DNA of 64,000 nt from Amphiduros pacificus (Eukaryota; Annelida; Polychaeta; Phyllodocida; Hesionidae): positions 22,850,666 to 22,914,665 of the forward strand of contig OX439012.1 in assembly GCA_949316495.1 (NCBI GenBank), given 5' to 3'. Both the position numbers and the translations under genes were made by a program. Shown here one piece after another: positions 21,264-37,200 of this stretch (the stretch's first letter is position 1; each line of letters opens with the position of its first letter). The notes under the pieces are model-generated. The model made no database searches and was not told the origin of the DNA. It saw nothing but the letters and a program-made list of their open reading frames with translations.

Positions 21264-24020
21264 CATACTAACCATGGTAATATACTGACCATGTTAACAT
21301 ACTGACCATGTTAACAAACTGACCATGTTAACATACTAACAATGTTAATATACTGACCATGTTAACATACTGAGCTTGTTAATATACTGACCATGTTAAC
21401 ATACTGACCATGTTAACATACTGACCATGTTAACATACTGGCTTTGTTAACATACTGACCTTGTTAATATACTGACCATGTTAACATACTGGCCTTGTTA
21501 ACATACTGACCATGTTAACATACTGACCTTGTTAACATACTGGCCTTGTTAACATACTGACCATGTTAACATACTGACCATGTTAACATACTGACCATGT
21601 TAACATACTGGCCTTGTTAACATACTGACCATGTTAACATACTGACCATGTTAACATACTGGCCTTGTTAACATACTGACCATGTTAACATACTGACCAT
21701 GTTAACATACTGACCTTGTTAACATACTGACCATGTTAATATACTGACCTTGTTAACATACTAACAATGTTAACATACTGACCATGTTAACATACTGACC
21801 ATGTTAACATACTGACCATGTTAACATACTGACCATGTTAACATACTGACCATGTTAACATACTAACAATGTTAACATACTGACCATGTTAATATACTGA
21901 CCTTGTTAACATACTAACAATGTTAACATACTGACCATGTTAACATACTGACCTTGTTAACATACTGACCATGTTAACATACTGACCATGTTAACATACT
22001 GACCATGTTAACATACTGACCATGTTAACATACTGACCATGTTAACATACTGACCTTGTTAACATACTAACAATGTTAACATACTGACCATGTTAATATA
22101 CTGACCTTGTTAACATACTAACAATGTTAACATACTGACCATGTTAACATACTGACCTTGTTAACATACTGACCATGTTAACATACTGACCATGTTAACA
22201 TACTGACCATGTTAACATACTGACCATGTTAACATACTGGCCTTGTTAACATACTGACCATGTTAATATACTGACCATGTTAATATACTGACCATGTTAA
22301 TATACTGACCTTGTTAACATACTGACCATGTTAATATACTGACCATGTTAGCATACTGGCCTTGTTAACATACTGACCATGTTAATATACTGACCATGTT
22401 AATATACTGACCATGTTAACATACTGACCTTGTTAACATACTGACCATGTTAGCATACTGACCATGTTAACATACTGACCATGTTAACATACAAACAATG
22501 TTAATATACTGACCATGTTAACATACTGACCATGTTAACATACTGACCATGTTAACATACTGACCATGTTAACATACTGACCATGTTAACATACTGGCCT
22601 TGTTAACATACTGAGCTTGTTAATATACTGACCATGTTAACATACTGACCTTGTTAACATACTGACCATGTTAACATACTGACCTTGTTAACATACTGAG
22701 CTTGTTAACATACTGACCTTGTTAACATACTGACCATGTTAACATACTGGCCTTGTTAACATACTGAGCTTGTTAACATACTGACCTTGTTAACATACTG
22801 ACCATGGTAACATACTGACCTTGTTAACATACTGACCATGTTAACATACTGACCTTGTTAACATACTGACCATGTTAACATACTGACCATGTTAACATAC
22901 TGACCATGTTAACATACTGACCATGTTAACATACTGACCATGTTAACATACTGACCATGTTAACATACTGACCATGTTAACATACTGACCATGTTAACAT
23001 ACTGACCATGTTAACATACTGACCATGTTAACATACTGACCATGTTAACATACTGACCATGTTAACATACTGACCATGTTAACATACTGGCCTTGTTAAC
23101 ATACTGACCATGTTAACATACTGACCATGTTAACATACTGACCATGTTAACATACTGACCATGTTAACATACTGACCATGTTAACATACTGACCATGTTA
23201 ACATACTGACCATGTTAACATACTGACCATGTTAACATACTGACCATGTTAACATACTGGCCTTGTTAACATACTGACCATGTTAATATACTGACCATGT
23301 TAACATACTGACCTTGTTAACATACTGACCATGTTAACATACTGACCATGTTAACATACTGACCATGTTAACATACTGACCATGTTAACATACTGGCCTT
23401 GTTAACATACTGACCATGTTAACATACTGACCTTGTTAACATACTGACCATGTTAACATACTGACCATGTTAACATACTGACCATGTTAACATACTGACC
23501 ATGTTAACATACTGACCATGTTAACATACTGGCCTTGTTAACATACTGACCATGTTAACATACTGACCTTGTTAACATACTGACCATGTTAACATACTGA
23601 CCATGTTAACATACTGACCATGTTAACATACTGGCCTTGTTAACATACTGGCCTTGTTAACATACTGACCATGTTAACATACTGACCATGTTAACATACT
23701 GACCATGTTAACATACTGACCTTGTTAACATACTGACCATGTTAACATACTGACCATGTTAACATACTGACCATGTTAATATACTGACCATGTTAACATA
23801 CTGACCTTGTTAACATACTGACCATGTTAACATACTGACCATGTTAACATACTGACCATGTTAATATACTGACCATGTTAACATACTGACCATGTTAACA
23901 TACTGGCCTTGTTAACATACTGACCATGTTAACATACTGACCATGTTAACATACTGACCATGTTAACATACTGACCATGTTAACATACTGACCATGTTAA
24001 CATACTGACCATGTTAACAT
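21264..24020. repeat. 17-bp satellite block, about 162 copies
   Basis: The unit is CATACTGACCATGTTAA. Common variants change ACCATG to GCCTTG, ACCTTG, AACAATG or AGCTTG, and the first C to T. Variant order is not random. The series TAATATACTGACCTTG, then ACTAACAATG, occurs near 21738, 21891 and 22095, steps of 9 and 12 units, so blocks of units were copied together. The block has no long open frame. It decays into degenerate units by about 24100. Confidence 0.95.
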
Positions 24021-26639
24021 AATTTTAACAGTACACCATGTTAACAGCACACGGTATTAGCAGTACACGATAATAACAGTACACAATAGTAAACATAGTA
24101 ACATTCTCAAATGAAAAACCTGAGCAAAATCTGGTAATAAATCTCTCATATTCCTCCTACTCAATCTACACTGTCTCTGAGTAATATCAAACATACATGT
24201 ACCGTGAACATCAAGCCATTTCATATTGCATTTAAACGAGGTATAAGTAGCCCAGCGATTCTCATAATGAGGATTGTTGACCTATTCTTCCTTCGCAGGT
24301 TCCATGAATGAAGAATCCAACGCCGATATCATTTCCCTTTGATGTTAGCGGTCTACTTGACAACAGTTCTGTATGTGCACAAACATCATCACAAGGTAAT
24401 TAATATATCTCCATGCACATTGCAGTTTGATAGTAATTCACAGTGAAATGTGTCTTTCATGTTGTCCATTTGCGCACCTTAGTGTCACAGCAAATTGCTG
24501 ATAACAACAGGTAACCCTTTGGCAAACGAGTTGGGTTCAATGTTCACATAATATTTACACCTCGTCTCTAGATTTCCAGTCTATTACATGGGCGGTGGGG
24601 AGATTATAACCTCAGTCCACACCATCATACATATATTATGCTGGTATGTTTGATTGTATATGATAACTGTTTATCTTTATTTCTTCACCAAACAAAATAC
24701 TGAAATTAGCTATTTTGTTGTTTCATTCATCTAGATTATATCGGCCCTGAGATCAATATGAACAAATTACGATGGATTAGTATTCACTCATTAGTCTAAC
24801 AAAGCCTTACAACGTGCTTATGTTTATATGTACAATGGTCGCTTTGAGTTGATGAAAGCGATCTTTTTGTTATTCAACCGCACACTGTAAGAAGTAACTG
24901 TTGAATATTAGCAACCTTTACAGCATTTTTTTCTATATCTGAATTAACAGTATATATATATATATATATTGCCGTCATAAAATAGATTATTATACTAAAA
25001 TCATGATAGCATAATACTGTAAACTCTAAAACAATAATGCCGCTCTCCTGTACCAAAAGGTAGTTACGGCCAAAATGACATTTTGCGTAAATGAGCAAAA
25101 GCATTTTGCGGGTTGACTGTCAATAACTGCTCTTTGGCCGTGTTTTTCTATGGTTACTGTTTTTTTTATACATTTTAACTGCCTCTTGCCAATTTACTTT
25201 ATATTAAGGGAACCTCATAACTGCCTTTTTACTGGTGATTGATCTTATAGCATAATACACTCAGAGAGATGAAAATAGACAGTTAAATAGCCAGTAGTTA
25301 GAACATTGTAAACATTGACTATTGCTATTGACTTCCTTTTGCAATTGGAGGGCAGAATGGCTCTTATGTTAATATTTGTTTATACCAGAGATATCTAAAC
25401 ATCTCTGTTTATACGATGTGCATTTACCAAGAATTTATTGACTGTTGCTTAAGAGGATCAAATCGGTTTTTCATGCCTAGGCCCGCTAATACCCCACATA
25501 CATTTGCACCAATTTCAGTTAAGTTCAGTTTTTTTTTACAAAATCGGCCGGCAAGCCAGGGTGCCGTTAGGGCACCAGGAGATCATCGGCCACAATTGAG
25601 CAATTTAAGACGTTGTGCGGGTCACCGGCGTTTTCACATTGTCTTCTCACCATCTCACCAAACATCATCTTAAAGTACACGGCAGGCTCCCGTGAGTGTC
25701 CCGCAGACATATCTTTGGGTTATCTTAAAGCTGCCGATGCATCGTATGGTGAAAATAGGATTTTATTTAATTTTTTTCCAGGCCACCTTCAGATAATCCT
25801 AAGGACTCCCTGTGATATCGTACAGACATCTGTTTCATTAATCAGACGTCTATATGATATCCTACAGATCTTGTGCCGTGCGGCGCCCTTTAATAATGTG
25901 ACCATAGCTACAGATTGTTGCTAATAAAATCCACGGCAGCCGGGATCCTGTCAAGTCGGCCGATTCTTACTTCCCGGCCGGCGCCCGGTGCGAACGGGAC
26001 TGGGGCATAGATGAACCTTGTTCATTCTCTTTAAGGACTACATTATGGGTGACTGGGGCATAGAACCTTGTTCATTCTCTTTAAGGACTACATTATAGGT
26101 TTACCTCATTATTTATGCCAGTTCCACGCGGTACCTGCATGGGTAGTTGCTTTTCCATAAAGTGCTTCACGATGCCACTATCCCACCCTTTCAGCCTGTT
26201 ATACATACGATACCATGATGCACGCACTGATGTCCTGTCAGGCATAAATGTGTGGTAACTGGAGTGGGGTGAATTTACTTACAGCTTTCTATTATAAGAA
26301 TATCAGCATTCCTCTATAAGGAAGAATTTGTTCACTTTAACCGAATATTAAAAAAGTATATACAATCTAACATTTTAAAATGTTATCCATTTGTTTCCTT
26401 TGACTAACACCTTACATCATTTTCCAATTCTTTACCTACAATTCTTTCTATGGGGTTTTTACATCACTTTAAAGATTATTTCAGACATTTCATTTTATTT
26501 ATCATCAATTCAAATGTTTACAAATTTTCACACATTAATAACAAAAGTTGTTTCTTTGATGTCTGTAAATCAATATATGATGCTTACACATTTTGTGACA
26601 AAGATATCTTGTATCTAAGTTTGACAAATCAGCCCATAT
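24021..26639. other. Gene-poor gap with a GC-richer patch
   Basis: Degenerate satellite ends lie at 24021-24090. From 25470 to about 26020 the base composition is clearly richer in G and C than the surroundings, with CCGGCCGGC-type stretches and open frames I cannot assign. A 47-base duplication of GACTGGGGCATAGA and its flank lies near 26000-26095. A relic of the family 1 SINE tail, minus strand, is at 26447-26500. Confidence 0.45.
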
Positions 26640-26900
26640 CTCACTCTTGTGCAGCTAACTTTCTCTAATGCAGCTATGCTATTTCTCACTTGTGCAGCTA
26701 TCTCTCACATATGTAGGTATATATTACTTGTGCAGCTATCTCTCACATATGTAGGTATCTCTTACTCGTGCAGCTATCTCTCACTTGTGCAGCTATCTAA
26801 CATGTGCAACTATATCTCACTTCTGCAGCTATCTCACTGTCGTGGCTATGTTTGACTTGTGCAAGTATAGCTATCTCACTTGTGCAGCTACCCCTCACCG
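26640..26900. repeat. Degenerate minisatellite, CTCACTTGTGCAGCTAT family
   Basis: About a dozen loose 17-20 bp units around TTGTGCAGCTATCTCTCAC. The same family reappears at 29880-30175, suggesting a dispersed minisatellite. Confidence 0.8.
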
Positions 26901-26989
26901 TTTTAAAAGTATGAGCAGAAAAAGAACCCAAAGAACTGAATGCACTGTGATTTGAACAGAAAAAACTGTGACTGAATAGACCAATGTCA

Positions 26990-27765
26990 ATGTCCCGAGA
27001 GTGAGTCTATTCTTATATTTGAATCCCATTGTCCCAGGACAATAGTAGAATCCCTCAAGGGTGGGCATATTTGAATCCCATTGTCCCAGGACAATGGTAG
27101 AATCCCTCAAGGGTGGGCATATTTGAATCCCATTGTCCCAGGACAAATGTAGAATCCCTCAAGGGTGGGTATATTTGAATCCAATTGTCCCAGGACAATA
27201 GTAGAATCCATCAAGGGTGTGTATATTTGAATCCCATTGTCCCAGGACAACGGTAGAATCCCTCAAGGGCGAGTATATTTGCATCCCATTGTCCCTGGAC
27301 AATGGTAGAATCCCGCAAGGGTGGGTATATTTGAATCCCATTGTCCCTGGTCAATAGTAGAATCACTCAAGGGTGGGTATATTTGAATCCCATTGTACCA
27401 GGACAACAGTAGAATCCCTCAAGGGTGGGTATATTTGAATCCCATTATCCCTGGACAATAGTAGAATCACTCAAGGGTGGGTATATTTGCATCCCATTGT
27501 CCCTGGACAATAGTAGAATCCCTCAAGGATGGGTATATTTGGTTCCCATAGTCCCTGGACAATAGTAGAATCCCTCAAGGATGGGTATATTTGGTTCCCA
27601 TAGTCCCTGGACAATGGTAGAATCCCTCAAGGGTGGGTATATTTGAATCCCATTGTCCAAGGACAATAGTCGAATCCCTCAAGGGTGGGCAAATTTGAAT
27701 CCCATTGTCCCAGGACAACGGTAGAATCCCTCAAGGGCGAGTAAATTTGCATCCCATTGTCCTCG
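26990..27765. repeat. 52-bp minisatellite, about 15 copies
   Basis: The units repeat at exactly 52 bases (GAATCCC at 27021, 27073, 27125, 27177 and so on). Each contains ATTGTCC-CA-GGACAAT, a palindrome with 7-bp arms. Minus-strand open frames through it are repeat artefacts. Confidence 0.93.
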
Positions 27766-27862
27766 AATAAGGGCGTTGATCTTTTCAATTATCACCTCTA
27801 TTCTTCTAAGACAATGACATTGAGTTGTTTTCCTCATGCCCTGCTCTACTGTGGGGAATAAT

Positions 27863-28055
27863 GTGAATGATGTAATGTGAATGATGTAATGTGAATGATG
27901 TAATGTGAATGATGTAATGTGAATGATGTAATGTGAATGATGTAATGTGAATGATGTAATGTGAATGATGTAATGTGAATGATGTAATGTGAATGATGTA
28001 ATGTGAATGATGTAATGTGAATGATGTAATGTGAATGATGTAATGTGAATGATAA
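27863..28055. repeat. 14-bp tandem repeat, about 14 copies
   Basis: Nearly perfect GTGAATGATGTAAT units, far more uniform than the neighbouring arrays and so probably recent. Confidence 0.95.
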
Positions 28056-28239
28056 TTGATATATAGTGAATAATGGATGGTGATTGATCGATTATTAATA
28101 ATAGATTAGGAACGAAGGAATCTGAAAAAATGGAATGGAATTAAAGGATTTTGATATATTGAGGATGAGGATGGAGGATGGTAGTCACTGAGATTAAGTG
28201 TGGACAATGTCAGATTCAAATCCAGGTTAACTAAACAGA

Positions 28240-28590
28240 TCCCCACATCAGGTTAACCTTACAAATCATGTACATACTAGCATAACAAATCACCACATCA
28301 GGTCAACAAATCACCACATAAGGTTGCACTTACAGTTCACCAGACCAGGTTTACCTTAAAAATCACCACATCCTGCAAACCTTACAAATCACTGCATCAG
28401 GTTAACCTTAAAAATCACCACATCATGTTAACCTTACAAATCTCTGCATCAGGTTAACCTTACAAATCACTGCATCAGGTTAACCTTACAAATCACTGCA
28501 TCAGGTTAACCTTACAAATCATTGCATCAGGTTAACCTTACAAATCACCACATCAGGTTAACCTTTCAAATCACCTCATCATATGTAACC
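28240..28590. repeat. 26-bp minisatellite, about 12 copies
   Basis: The unit is CCTTACAAATCACTGCATCA plus GGTTAA. The left half is degenerate and the right half is nearly uniform. Confidence 0.9.
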
Positions 28591-29800
<1,210 letters not shown>

Positions 29801-29879
29801 TATATATGTATATATCTACTTTATGATTGACTTTCATTAAGCAGAAATGGCTTCTTTCACTGTTGTTACTACATCTTAC

Positions 29880-30175
29880 TATTGCAGCTGCTATTCTTTA
29901 TTTCAGTTGTAGCTATCTCTCACTTTTACAGTTATCCCTCACTTATATCGCTGTCTCTTACTGTTGTAACTGTCTCCCATGTGTGCATCTATCTCTTTAT
30001 TGTGCAGTTATCTCTCACCATTGTATTCATCTCACATATGCAGCCACCTCTCACTTATGTAGATATCTATTAATATCTCTCACTTGTGCAGCTATTTCAC
30101 ATTTGTACAGCCATTTCTTATCATTCCAACTGTTTCATCTTTTGCAGCTGTCTTACACTCGTGAAGCTATCTAAT
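29880..30175. repeat. Degenerate minisatellite, second CTCACTTGTGCAGCTAT array
   Basis: Loose 17-20 bp units of the family seen at 26640-26900. Open frames of 115 and 63 codons here are by-products of the repeat. Confidence 0.75.
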
Positions 30176-30614
30176 AGAGTCTAATTGTCCTCATTTCACT
30201 CTTGTAGGCCCCTTTGTACCAAACCTAGCGGGACCTCAGCTCGCTCATTAATCAAAGGTCAAATCAGCGATATCATAGGTAATATTTCGTATTTAGAGTA
30301 ATTCTGACAACATTTGAGTGAAAAGTATGGAATAAACATGAGGTGCAACCCTCCACAAAAACTTGTAAAAATATAATGTGAAGTGGAGCGTCAACAAATT
30401 CCGCCAGAGGGCACAACGTGTTTAGCAAGAAGCGATCAAATCCCACTCCAGGCCAACAAATCCCACTCCAGGCCAACTTTGGTGAATAAAAAGGAGCAAT
30501 ACATTTATAAGGATATCATTTTAACTTTTCAGTCAACCCATCAATTCAAATATTCACATTACTTCATCTTGAGCTATTTCGGTGTGAATCTGTGCAACAC
30601 AATAGAGGGATTCA

Positions 30615-31135
30615 CACCTACATTGCACACCTACATTGCACACCTACATTGCACACCTACATTGCACACCTACATTGCACACCTACATCGCACACCTACA
30701 TCGCACACCTACATTGCACACCTACATTGCACACCTACATCACACACCTACATCACACACCTACATTGCACACCTACATCACACACCTACATTGCACACC
30801 TACATCACACACCTACACAACATACCTACATCACACACCTACATCGCACACCTACATCACACACCTACATCACACACCTACATTGCACACCTACATCACA
30901 CACCTACATTGCACACCTACATCGCACACCTACATCACACACCTACATCACACACCTACATTGCACACCTACATCACACACCTACATCGTACACCTACAT
31001 CACACACCTACATTGCACACCTACATCACACACCTACATTGCACACCTACATCGTACACCTACATCGCACACCTACATCACACACCTACATCGCACACAT
31101 ACATCACACACCTACATCGCACACATACATTGCTC
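30615..31135. repeat. 13-bp minisatellite, about 40 copies
   Basis: The unit is CACCTACATYGCA with T/C and G/A variants. Because 13 is not a multiple of 3 and the unit has no stop, all three + frames stay open and give Thr-Tyr-Ile-Ala-His-Leu-His type repeats; these are not genes. Confidence 0.95.
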
Positions 31136-31149
31136 AAGATGAAGTAATA

Positions 31150-31295
31150 TGAATACTTGAATTGATAGGTTGCCTAAAGGGTTAATGTGATGTTCCTCTA
31201 AATCTATTACTGGGTGGTTGTTATGTCAAGGACCTTCAAAATGAAAATTCCGTGAGACTGCTAAAAGTAAATAAGATAGCTAAAGTAATGTCATT
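31150..31295 (+). mobile_element. Relic of SINE family 1 body
   Basis: TTGCCTAAAGGGTTAA, TACTGGGTGG, GTCAAGGACC and CCGTGAGAC follow in the order of the SINE body at 13070-13190. The tRNA head is missing. Confidence 0.75.
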
Positions 31296-34200
31296 CTGCA
31301 TTACAAAGTTAGTATTCAATTATTTCCTCTGCAGTCATTGCCCTATATTTGATACCATTCTAAATTTTGAATTATCCAAGTTATAGCACATAAATATCAT
31401 CAAATCAGAATTGACCAACATCAGGTACATCAGGTCACATGAACTGACCAACCAGTACAACTGCCGGTACAGCTCAAATCTATTCATATTCTTTCACTAA
31501 TCAGTATACAGCCAGATATTTGTTAATGAATAGATGACTTACGGTCGATTCTGTGCGCACCTTAAAAAATCTACAACTGTCAGAATACAAATTGTTATCC
31601 TTCTCCAGAGATTTTCTCTTGGTAAATGTTAGTTGTGATGGTTTCTTTCAATGAATGACTTCGATAAATTCATGAACTGAAATAGAAACAATGGATGTTT
31701 GTGTTTCTATAATCAAAATCATAAACACCTGCCGAAAAAGAGTAATAGAATATATTTCTAAATTGAATCTTTAATATGAATTAGTAACTTTTATTTCAGA
31801 TATGATTTTATACAATTATATTAAAGGTTACGTATGTTGAAGCCTAAATCAAATATTATCACTATAGACCATGGTTTTGTTTTTCAGATCTTCAACTGCC
31901 AAGTGCCTATTGTTATTATTTCCTCTTCTGTTCACAGGTGTGACATCTGGTGGGGAAAAATATAAAAGAGCTGCAGGTTTGTCTTCGATTTCACAATTGT
32001 TATAAAGGTAAATTATGGACATAGTATTGTCATGTCATCCTCTTGCAATACACTTCCGGGCAGACATGCCACGTAGAAAACGTGTGGATTTCTGGTTAAA
32101 ATGTCCAAAACTCGCGGGCATTCAGAATCCACGTGGCTAAGACGTGATCTGAAGAAGTGAATTTCTGGTTCAATCTATGATGTGGTTAAGATGTGATTTT
32201 AAAGATGTGATTTTCTGGTCCAGTTTATGACGTGGTTAACTGGTGGAATATGCAATAAAAAATGACGAACTTTTCAGAAAGATTTCTGGTCCAGTTTGTT
32301 AGGTTATCAAAATATGTTTTTCGAGACATGACAAATTATATCAGCTTTACCCAAGAAAAAAACTAAGGATTTTTCTCTTCCCCCCCCCCCCTTAAAGTTT
32401 AATAGTCAATCCTGACTATTTTTGTCGGAAGCCTTTGGTATGAATGTCACTGACATCTTAACCCTTTTGTTATTATGCTCACTTAACATTAACACCAATC
32501 GGCCATGTTCCGACATGGGACAATTATCTGACCCAGTGCCTATTGGTTGCAAAAATGGAGCTTGTACTGGGTGTGATCTTTACTTTCAGAGCATGGTATA
32601 AATCCAGGATCTGCTATCCAGGATCTGCTATTTACGTTATATATATCAATATAACGTAAAGTGTTAAGGAGGTGCATGGGTTCGAAGCCGAATAGAGCTC
32701 AATTTTATGTATCAAAATTTAACTAGACAATAACAATGTGAAGGGCAGGTAGAATGCAGTTATGAATTCAATATGTGGACAGGTCACATGCCTTTTAGCT
32801 TTGCTGTGTAAATGTGTCCAAGAAAAACACTCAGATTCAATAATTGGACAGATCCATTGACATGGAGCTTATCAAATATGAGCTTGTAAAAGAGCCGTAA
32901 CACTTAGAAATGTATACAGCATAACTTAAATAAGTCAGTGCCCATTATTTCTCACAACTATTATTGAGCAAGGAGTTGACCTGGTAGTGGTTTTATCTTA
33001 CCCTCCATAGCAGGACATCTCTATCATATCAGTAATAAAAAGACTGAACGACAAGCAACACGGTCTATGTAATGCAGAGTAGTTTTATCTATGTGGACTG
33101 GTATGAAAACAATGTCGAAGTACCGCATATTGACAAAATCTATAGACCTCTGTTTATCAGTTCGTACATTATAAAAACCTTTGTTCACAATATGAATTTC
33201 TAAAATCTTACCTTTACAATATGAATTTTTAAAAATCTTACCTTTACAATATTAATTTTAAAGATCTCATCTTTGAAATATTAATTTTTAAGATCTTACA
33301 TTTACAATGTTAATTTTAAAGACCTTGCTATCACAATATGAATTTTATAGATCTTACCTTTACAATGTTTTTTTAAAGATCTTTCCTCCTTCACAACATT
33401 GAGGCAAATCTTGTCCACAACCGACTTAATTGTCTCTCTGGTCTGTGTAGCCTGTCTGAGGTTTGACCCATTCATTTAAGTGGTGTTCACAAGAATGGTT
33501 ATAATCAAGTGGTGGGTGTGGGGAGTTGGACACAACGTGGGCTGTGTAAGTGTTGATAACAATACCAAAGTGATAATAAGTTTAAATGCATTGTCGTTTT
33601 CAACGAGACGTGAGTCGTGACGTTCATTTCATGAAATAGACATTGTCGTACCAGTTTATAATATATGAAAATATGTGAATGTTCAGATGAAACACATATA
33701 TAATACACATTAATTCTTACGTAAATTATATACCCAATGATCTCAATCGAAAGCACTGGTCCGTTTCCGAATATGTTTTGATGTTATATACGATACAAGG
33801 ACGCGTTATCAATGGCTACACAGATTCGTTCCGTCTCGGTTGTCTAATCTTCAGTCCACAGTTCAAGTTAAATATACACACTTAATATCTGCCATATTCA
33901 TCTGATATACCCTACCTGTACAGAATCAATAATAAAATAGTGTTTCAAAAAGTATTGATTTCCTGTAATCTATTTATGTCGCTATGGTGATAGTTGTACA
34001 TTAATAAGAAAAAAAAACAAACTAAAACAAAACAACAACGTAAATGAGCTAAATGAGGTTTTTTTTTTTTTTTTTTTGGGGGGGGGGGGCATGAGGTGCC
34101 ATTATTGTCATAAAGACAATAGGAAAAGTTCATCACTGGCTGCTGAAGTACCTTTATATGATGCTGAAGAAGAATGGTCGAGCGCAAGTCAAAAATCTGA

Positions 34201-37200
34201 TTGTCAACCCATTGGTGAAAGAATATAAATAGATTTGTTTTGTACTGGCAGTTGTACTGATTGGTCAGTGTATGTGCCAGACACCTGGTTACAGTTTATG
34301 ACTTAATGTTGGTCAATTCAGATCTGATGATATTGTGATATCTCTTATCAATCACTCATCACGCGGCACATAGAGGGCGCTAATATTGTATCGCCTAAAT
34401 GATATCAGTTATTCTCAAATAAAGTTAGTTATATCCTGGGCATCAAACCTTTAACACATGTTTGTCATTCATTACAACCACAATACGGCAATATTTTTGT
34501 GAGCAAGGCAAGTATTTCCAAACTTTGAATGAGATAAAAAAAACAGGGCAATGACTGCAATACTACCTGTGTAATGCACAGTACAAATCAGGTTGCTTCT
34601 CAGAAACTTTTCTCCGACACTCAAAAAATATCTCAGTGTTATCCCTCATGAAAGCTATCCCATGATTCTTCAAGGACCTGCCTTCTTTGTAAACAAGATA
34701 ATGTCAATAAGTGACACAGCTTGGTTTAGATATTACCATTATCACAACACATTGCCATCTCGTCATTTCAAATATTTAGTAAATTGAATTTAGAAATGAG
34801 CAAATTGATAAGAAACAGCTCACTCATCACAAGGCCATAATTACAAACGCACATAAACACACGCACATAAATACACGCACATAAATACACGCACATAAAT
34901 ACATGCTACATAAATACACGCACATAAATACACATGCACACAAATGCACACGTACATAGATATACATACATCAATGCACATTCAAATTCAAATCCTATAC
35001 TGTTCATAACATCAAATGATTTCTTATTTTAAAAGAATTTTAAAAGGATTTTTCTTGTCATCAACCTCTGTGTCCTTCTGCATAATTAAAGGGCAATCCA
35101 ACATATTTTATTCAAAACTAATTTAGGTCAAGCTTCATTTCCAAAGGTAAGGAATAGGTTCACGACTACCTTCAAAATACCCTCCATCCATAGCAGGACC
35201 TTTATATCATATCTGTAATAATTGAACACTACCTCTGTCATACCTTTAAAACTGACAACACATATTTAGGTTTAATTTTATAACAATCAGGTCATACAGT
35301 ATAATGCGGTCATCTATTTCTGTTCCTTGTGGTGTTGCATAACGTTCCGATGTCACTCTGAACAAGACGGCAGCATTGCGTCCCCATGACAGATTTCTAT
35401 TTCTGGGATGAAGAAGCTCAATTTACCAACAGACACAATTCAATTATCCTTAGATTGTTTGTTTAAAGATTCAAAGACAATCCGCATAGTTCATTTTTTG
35501 AGCTTGACAAAAAACAAAGAATATTTACTGAACAGATTTATATCGTGATTAATTTTGATGTTAGGGACTCCAATGAATTGAGTGGAAACAATTGGTATGC
35601 CTCTCAAATTTATATGTACAAGGTTTTTATGTTATCAAAGACCCTACCTTCAAGGTCAGATTTCTTTTCAACACGCATGCGCGGGTCAGTTAGGTAACCT
35701 AATCACTTTGTACGCATCTCTTTGCACTTAGCCTTCCTTCACCTCTGCTCCATATAAGTAGACCACCTGAGCCTGATGAGAATGAGAAAACTGAGCAAAA
35801 TAACACCTGCCCAACTACTGCAAAGAGGATGACACAAACATGGAAAGTCTCCTCTGAAGACAGCTATATATGATTTAAATGTTCAATATTTAGAAATTTT
35901 ATATTCAATACAGAACAAAAAGAACCATATCCCAAAAAGAGGCCACAGATACATAAAGGCCATATCCCAAATAGAGGCCACAGGCACATAAAGGCCATAT
36001 GCCAAATAGAGGCCACAGGCACATAAAGGCTATATCACAAATAGAGGCCACAGGCACATAAAGGCCACAGACTGTATAAAGGCCACAGACTGTACAAAGG
36101 CCACAGGACATATAGTCAAAATAAGAATATGAAATGAATATAAGAATATTCATGTTAACTTGACATGTTATGAACAAAAATATATCATGAAGATATATTA
36201 TCATTTAACCAAATCTGATATGTCATTTTGCTCAACTTTTGTGCGTAAAAAATGGACAGTCCTTAAGAGAGTGATTCCGCATAACTTGGTGAGGCAGGTA
36301 GAGATTGGCCAGGCGGCATTAAAAGGCTGTGAATCTGCCGATCTGTGACCAGACACATATTCCTTCGCGCAAAGTCATCACCATGAGCTGTCTGCAAACC
36401 AAATGATAAAAATAGGTTTGATCTCAGCCATGTTTATATATATATATATATATGTATGTATTTTCAAATATATATTTAAAAATACTTATGTACATGCTAA
36501 AATTTAAAGGATCTTATCGATTCAATGCTGAGGCCATGGGCCGTGGCGCAGTTGGTTAGAGTGCCATCTTACTAGCACCAGTTCCTCTGTGGTGATCCAA
36601 AGGTCGTGGGTTCGATCCCCGGCTGTGCCGAGATTGATTTCATGATACAATTGATGTAAAACCCCATACAAACAAACAAATAAACCATTCAATGCTAAGA
36701 TAGCAAAGCATTTTTTTTAAATTGAAAACTTTACCTTATGCTTTTTAAAAATATTTCTTTGATGGAGTTGAAAATTGCGTTCCAAGAGAAAAAAAAAAAA
36801 ACGGTGATTGGTTGGTGGAATTTTACAAATTTTGTACCCCTGTTGTTTTATTGCTCATACTATTTACAAAGAACTTCAAGGCGTTGTCACGCCCCACTGA
36901 GCATAGGATTATAGTATTCTATGGGACACTATTGATTTCCATAATTCGTTTCCATAATTCTTTTTAAGCTTTTCTGATGTTGTACTAGTGATCTCAGATT
37001 TGGGCAGAAATATTAATTAAGATAAGGCTAGGTTACGTTTTGAAACATTAAATGTAAGGAGTGGATGGCATAGCTCAGAAATATTCACACCTCAAGGTCA
37101 TAAAAATAAAATTGATAACTTTATAAATAGAATATAAATGATCTCACCCAAGGTTGTGATCTAAGCTTTTGTCCCTTTAGTTGTATATAAGTAACGGGAG

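Noticed and set aside
30615-31147. Three overlapping + frames of 168-254 codons with His/Thr-rich repeats
   Set aside because: They come from a 13-bp stop-free minisatellite that is open in every frame.
34865-36110. CRISPR-like short repeats
   Set aside because: Units are contiguous, without unique spacers; they are ordinary minisatellites in a eukaryotic genome.
36538-36632. A tRNA gene
   Set aside because: A and B boxes are present, but the spacing is too long and a SINE end with a (CAAA)n tail follows; same for 12940 and 42620-42716.
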